From contig JAWXTU010000055.1 in the NCBI GenBank assembly GCA_044433285.1, positions 1 to 15,781 of the forward strand: DNA of 15,781 nucleotides, in the 5' to 3' direction. Source of the stretch: Aphodosoma sp044433285. GTDB taxonomy: Bacteria; Bacteroidota; Bacteroidia; Bacteroidales; Paludibacteraceae. Below the pieces are notes generated by a model. That model was not told the origin of the DNA. It did not search any database and worked only from the letters and a program-made list of their open reading frames with translations. Both the position numbers and the translations under genes were made by a program. Numbering within the stretch: position 1 is the stretch's first letter; every line of letters starts with the position of its first letter. Positions 14,596 through 15,781 of the stretch are shown piece after piece.

Positions 14596-15668
14596 TTAGA
14601 TAATAACCTTAGTAGTACCAGAAGATGTTACTACAATATAAATACCACGAGTAGTCAGTTGCAAATCACGAGTGATACCAGAGAATACACAAACACCATT
14701 AATGCTGTACACTGATACTTGTTGTTCTTCAGTAAAGCTAATGGTATTACCATTTTGTATAAAATCTATTTCGTCTGATTTTACAGTCTCAGTTGATGTT
14801 GTAATATTCCCAACACCTTGAATATTAAATTCTTTCCAATATTCATGACTTCTATACGCATCTGCATAATTAGCTGCCACATACACTGGTATAGAGCGAT
14901 CTACTCCATTAAATGTCTTAGATTCAATTGTAGGAGGCACAGAAGCATCAACTGTCATTTCTGTAATAGCCGAACATAAAGAGAAGGCGCGATTACCAAT
15001 TTTCTGCATTGTAGATGGAAAAGTAAACTCATCTAAAGCGGTACAGCCATAAAAAGCGTACGTACCAATTTCAGTAAGTCCCTCAGGCATTGTAATATAA
15101 TCTATCTTAGATTGACCATACATAAAATATGCTGGAATATAAGTTACATTATCACCTACAGTTGCACTTGTTAGAGGAGAATCTACAAAACCAGAAACAG
15201 AAGAGAAATCATCACAACTTTTAGCATTAAAAATAAGACGACTCAAACCTGTACACCCAGAAAATGCATTATCCCCTATTGTTGTTACATCTTCTGGTAT
15301 AGTAATCGTTTTTATACCCAAACAGTTATAAAAAGTATAATCGCCTATAGAAGTTACAGCATCTGGCATTGAAATACTTGTAATACCCGAACAGTTATAA
15401 AACGCATAATTGCCGATTGAAGTTACACTTTCAGGTATAATAACAGAATTTAAACCAGTTTGACCATACAAGAAGTAAGAAGATATATAATTTACATTAT
15501 CGCCTATTGTTACTGTTGTAAGAGGAGAATCTCTAAATCCAGAATAAGAACCAAAATTAAAATCAGAGCAATTTATTGCATTAAAATTCAGTGTACTTAA
15601 TTTACTACAACCAGTAAAAGCATAATCACCTATCAAAGTAACACTTTCAGGTATTGTAATAGAATTTA
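14596..15668 (-). pseudogene. BspA-like leucine-rich-repeat surface protein with T9SS-type C-terminal domain, 5' truncated by IS
   Basis: This is the 3' part of a gene for a secreted or surface protein. About 350 residues remain, made of 23-residue BspA/TpLRR repeats of the form IPESVTSIGNYAFYNCSGI, which in relatives mediate adhesion. A higher-order block recurs with a period of about 118 residues (NAINCSDF and NAKSCDDF; DSPLT twice). The last 70 residues (VSVYSINGVCVF, then LTTRGIYIVV and TKVII) resemble the type A sorting domain of the type IX secretion system. The repeat frame is open through the first usable start-like codon (TTG, 15636) and continues with I-T-I-P-E-S-V-T up to 15668, where IS sequence begins. 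The true start and signal peptide are therefore lost or on the far side of the IS. The gene is called a pseudogene for that reason. Confidence 0.85.
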
Positions 15669-15781
15669 GGCTCTATAACGAATACTGTGGGTAATTAAAT
15701 TTCAGTTTACCACAACAGAAGTATATCATGTTCATATAATTCTTAATATTTCTGTATCCTCGAGCTCTTCTTTTTATTAGT
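15669..15781 (-). mobile_element. Insertion sequence, probably ISL3 family (one end)
   Basis: The end begins at 15669 with GGCTCTATAACGAATA, resembling the GGCTCTTT-type terminal inverted repeats of ISL3 elements. The boundary is fixed by comparing the interrupted repeat with an intact one about 190 bp away: both read AGAATTTA and diverge exactly at the GG. If ISL3-type, AGAATTTA (15661-15668) should be one half of an 8-bp target duplication. The other end is outside the window. Confidence 0.72.
15673..15781 (-). CDS. Transposase C-terminus (ISL3-type, partial)
   Basis: Thirty-five residues are visible, including RARGYRNIKNYMNMIYF and GKLKFNYPQYSL, ending in TAG at 15673-15675. The RARGYRN...N.IYF pattern is the conserved tail of DDE transposases of the ISL3 type. 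The stop lies inside the terminal inverted repeat, only 4 bp from the element edge. The frame is the same as that of the BspA-like repeats beyond the junction. The rest of the gene is off the window, so whether it is intact is unknown. Confidence 0.75.
   Translation of the reverse strand, partial: LIKRRARGYRNIKNYMNMIYFCCGKLKFNYPQYSL

Noticed and set aside
1..15781. CRISPR arrays, tRNA or rRNA genes
   Set aside because: No regularly spaced repeat array, cloverleaf sequence or rRNA segment was found on reading; a tRNAscan/Infernal run was not possible.

Overview
This AT-rich 15.8 kb window comes from a member of the Bacteroidota, most likely the order Bacteroidales. The evidence is a set of promoters of the Bacteroidetes type (TTG/TTTG, about 20 bp, TAnnTTTG), almost no Shine-Dalgarno sites, an RG-tailed DEAD-box helicase, a BspA-like leucine-rich-repeat protein ending in a domain like the type IX secretion sorting signal, and typical Bacteroidales homologues throughout. 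The genus cannot be read from the sequence.

Layout. Positions 1-96 are the 5' end of a group II intron (minus strand), placed immediately after the deaD terminator. deaD (191-2092, minus) has a leader of about 200 nt containing short GGGG/CCCC hairpin repeats. Next, all on the minus strand, is a compact operon transcribed udk, lytic transglycosylase, rfbA, rfbC, rfbD (6052 down to 2384), with a promoter before udk and a terminator after rfbD. A radical-SAM gene (yhcC-like, minus) and pepD (plus) diverge around 7.05-7.21 kb. pepD is the only confident plus-strand gene, and it converges on folB at a bidirectional hairpin. From 12.5 to 8.8 kb lies crp/fnr, a TPR protein, ridA, folB, probably one operon whose promoter carries a palindrome just after the predicted start. 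From 14.25 to 12.64 kb is an AbiE-type (type IV) toxin-antitoxin pair under a promoter buried in a palindromic operator. Upstream of it is a second operator, exactly 173 bp away, followed by a decayed copy of the antitoxin 5' end. The right end is the 3' part of a BspA-like gene cut by an ISL3-type insertion sequence, of which only the transposase C-terminus is in the window.

How the genes work together. The udk operon joins pyrimidine salvage with cell-envelope work: peptidoglycan cleavage and dTDP-rhamnose synthesis, with rfbB missing locally. The crp operon joins a cAMP-receptor-type regulator to a large TPR protein, an enamine/imine deaminase and a folate enzyme. The accessory part is the right third: toxin-antitoxin, decayed duplicate, surface protein and IS. 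No wholly new enzymatic system is evident. The most informative observations are the terminator-adjacent intron, the duplicated and decayed abiE control region, and the IS-truncated surface protein. Because both ends stop inside repeat-type mobile elements, the window is probably a whole assembly contig broken at repeats.
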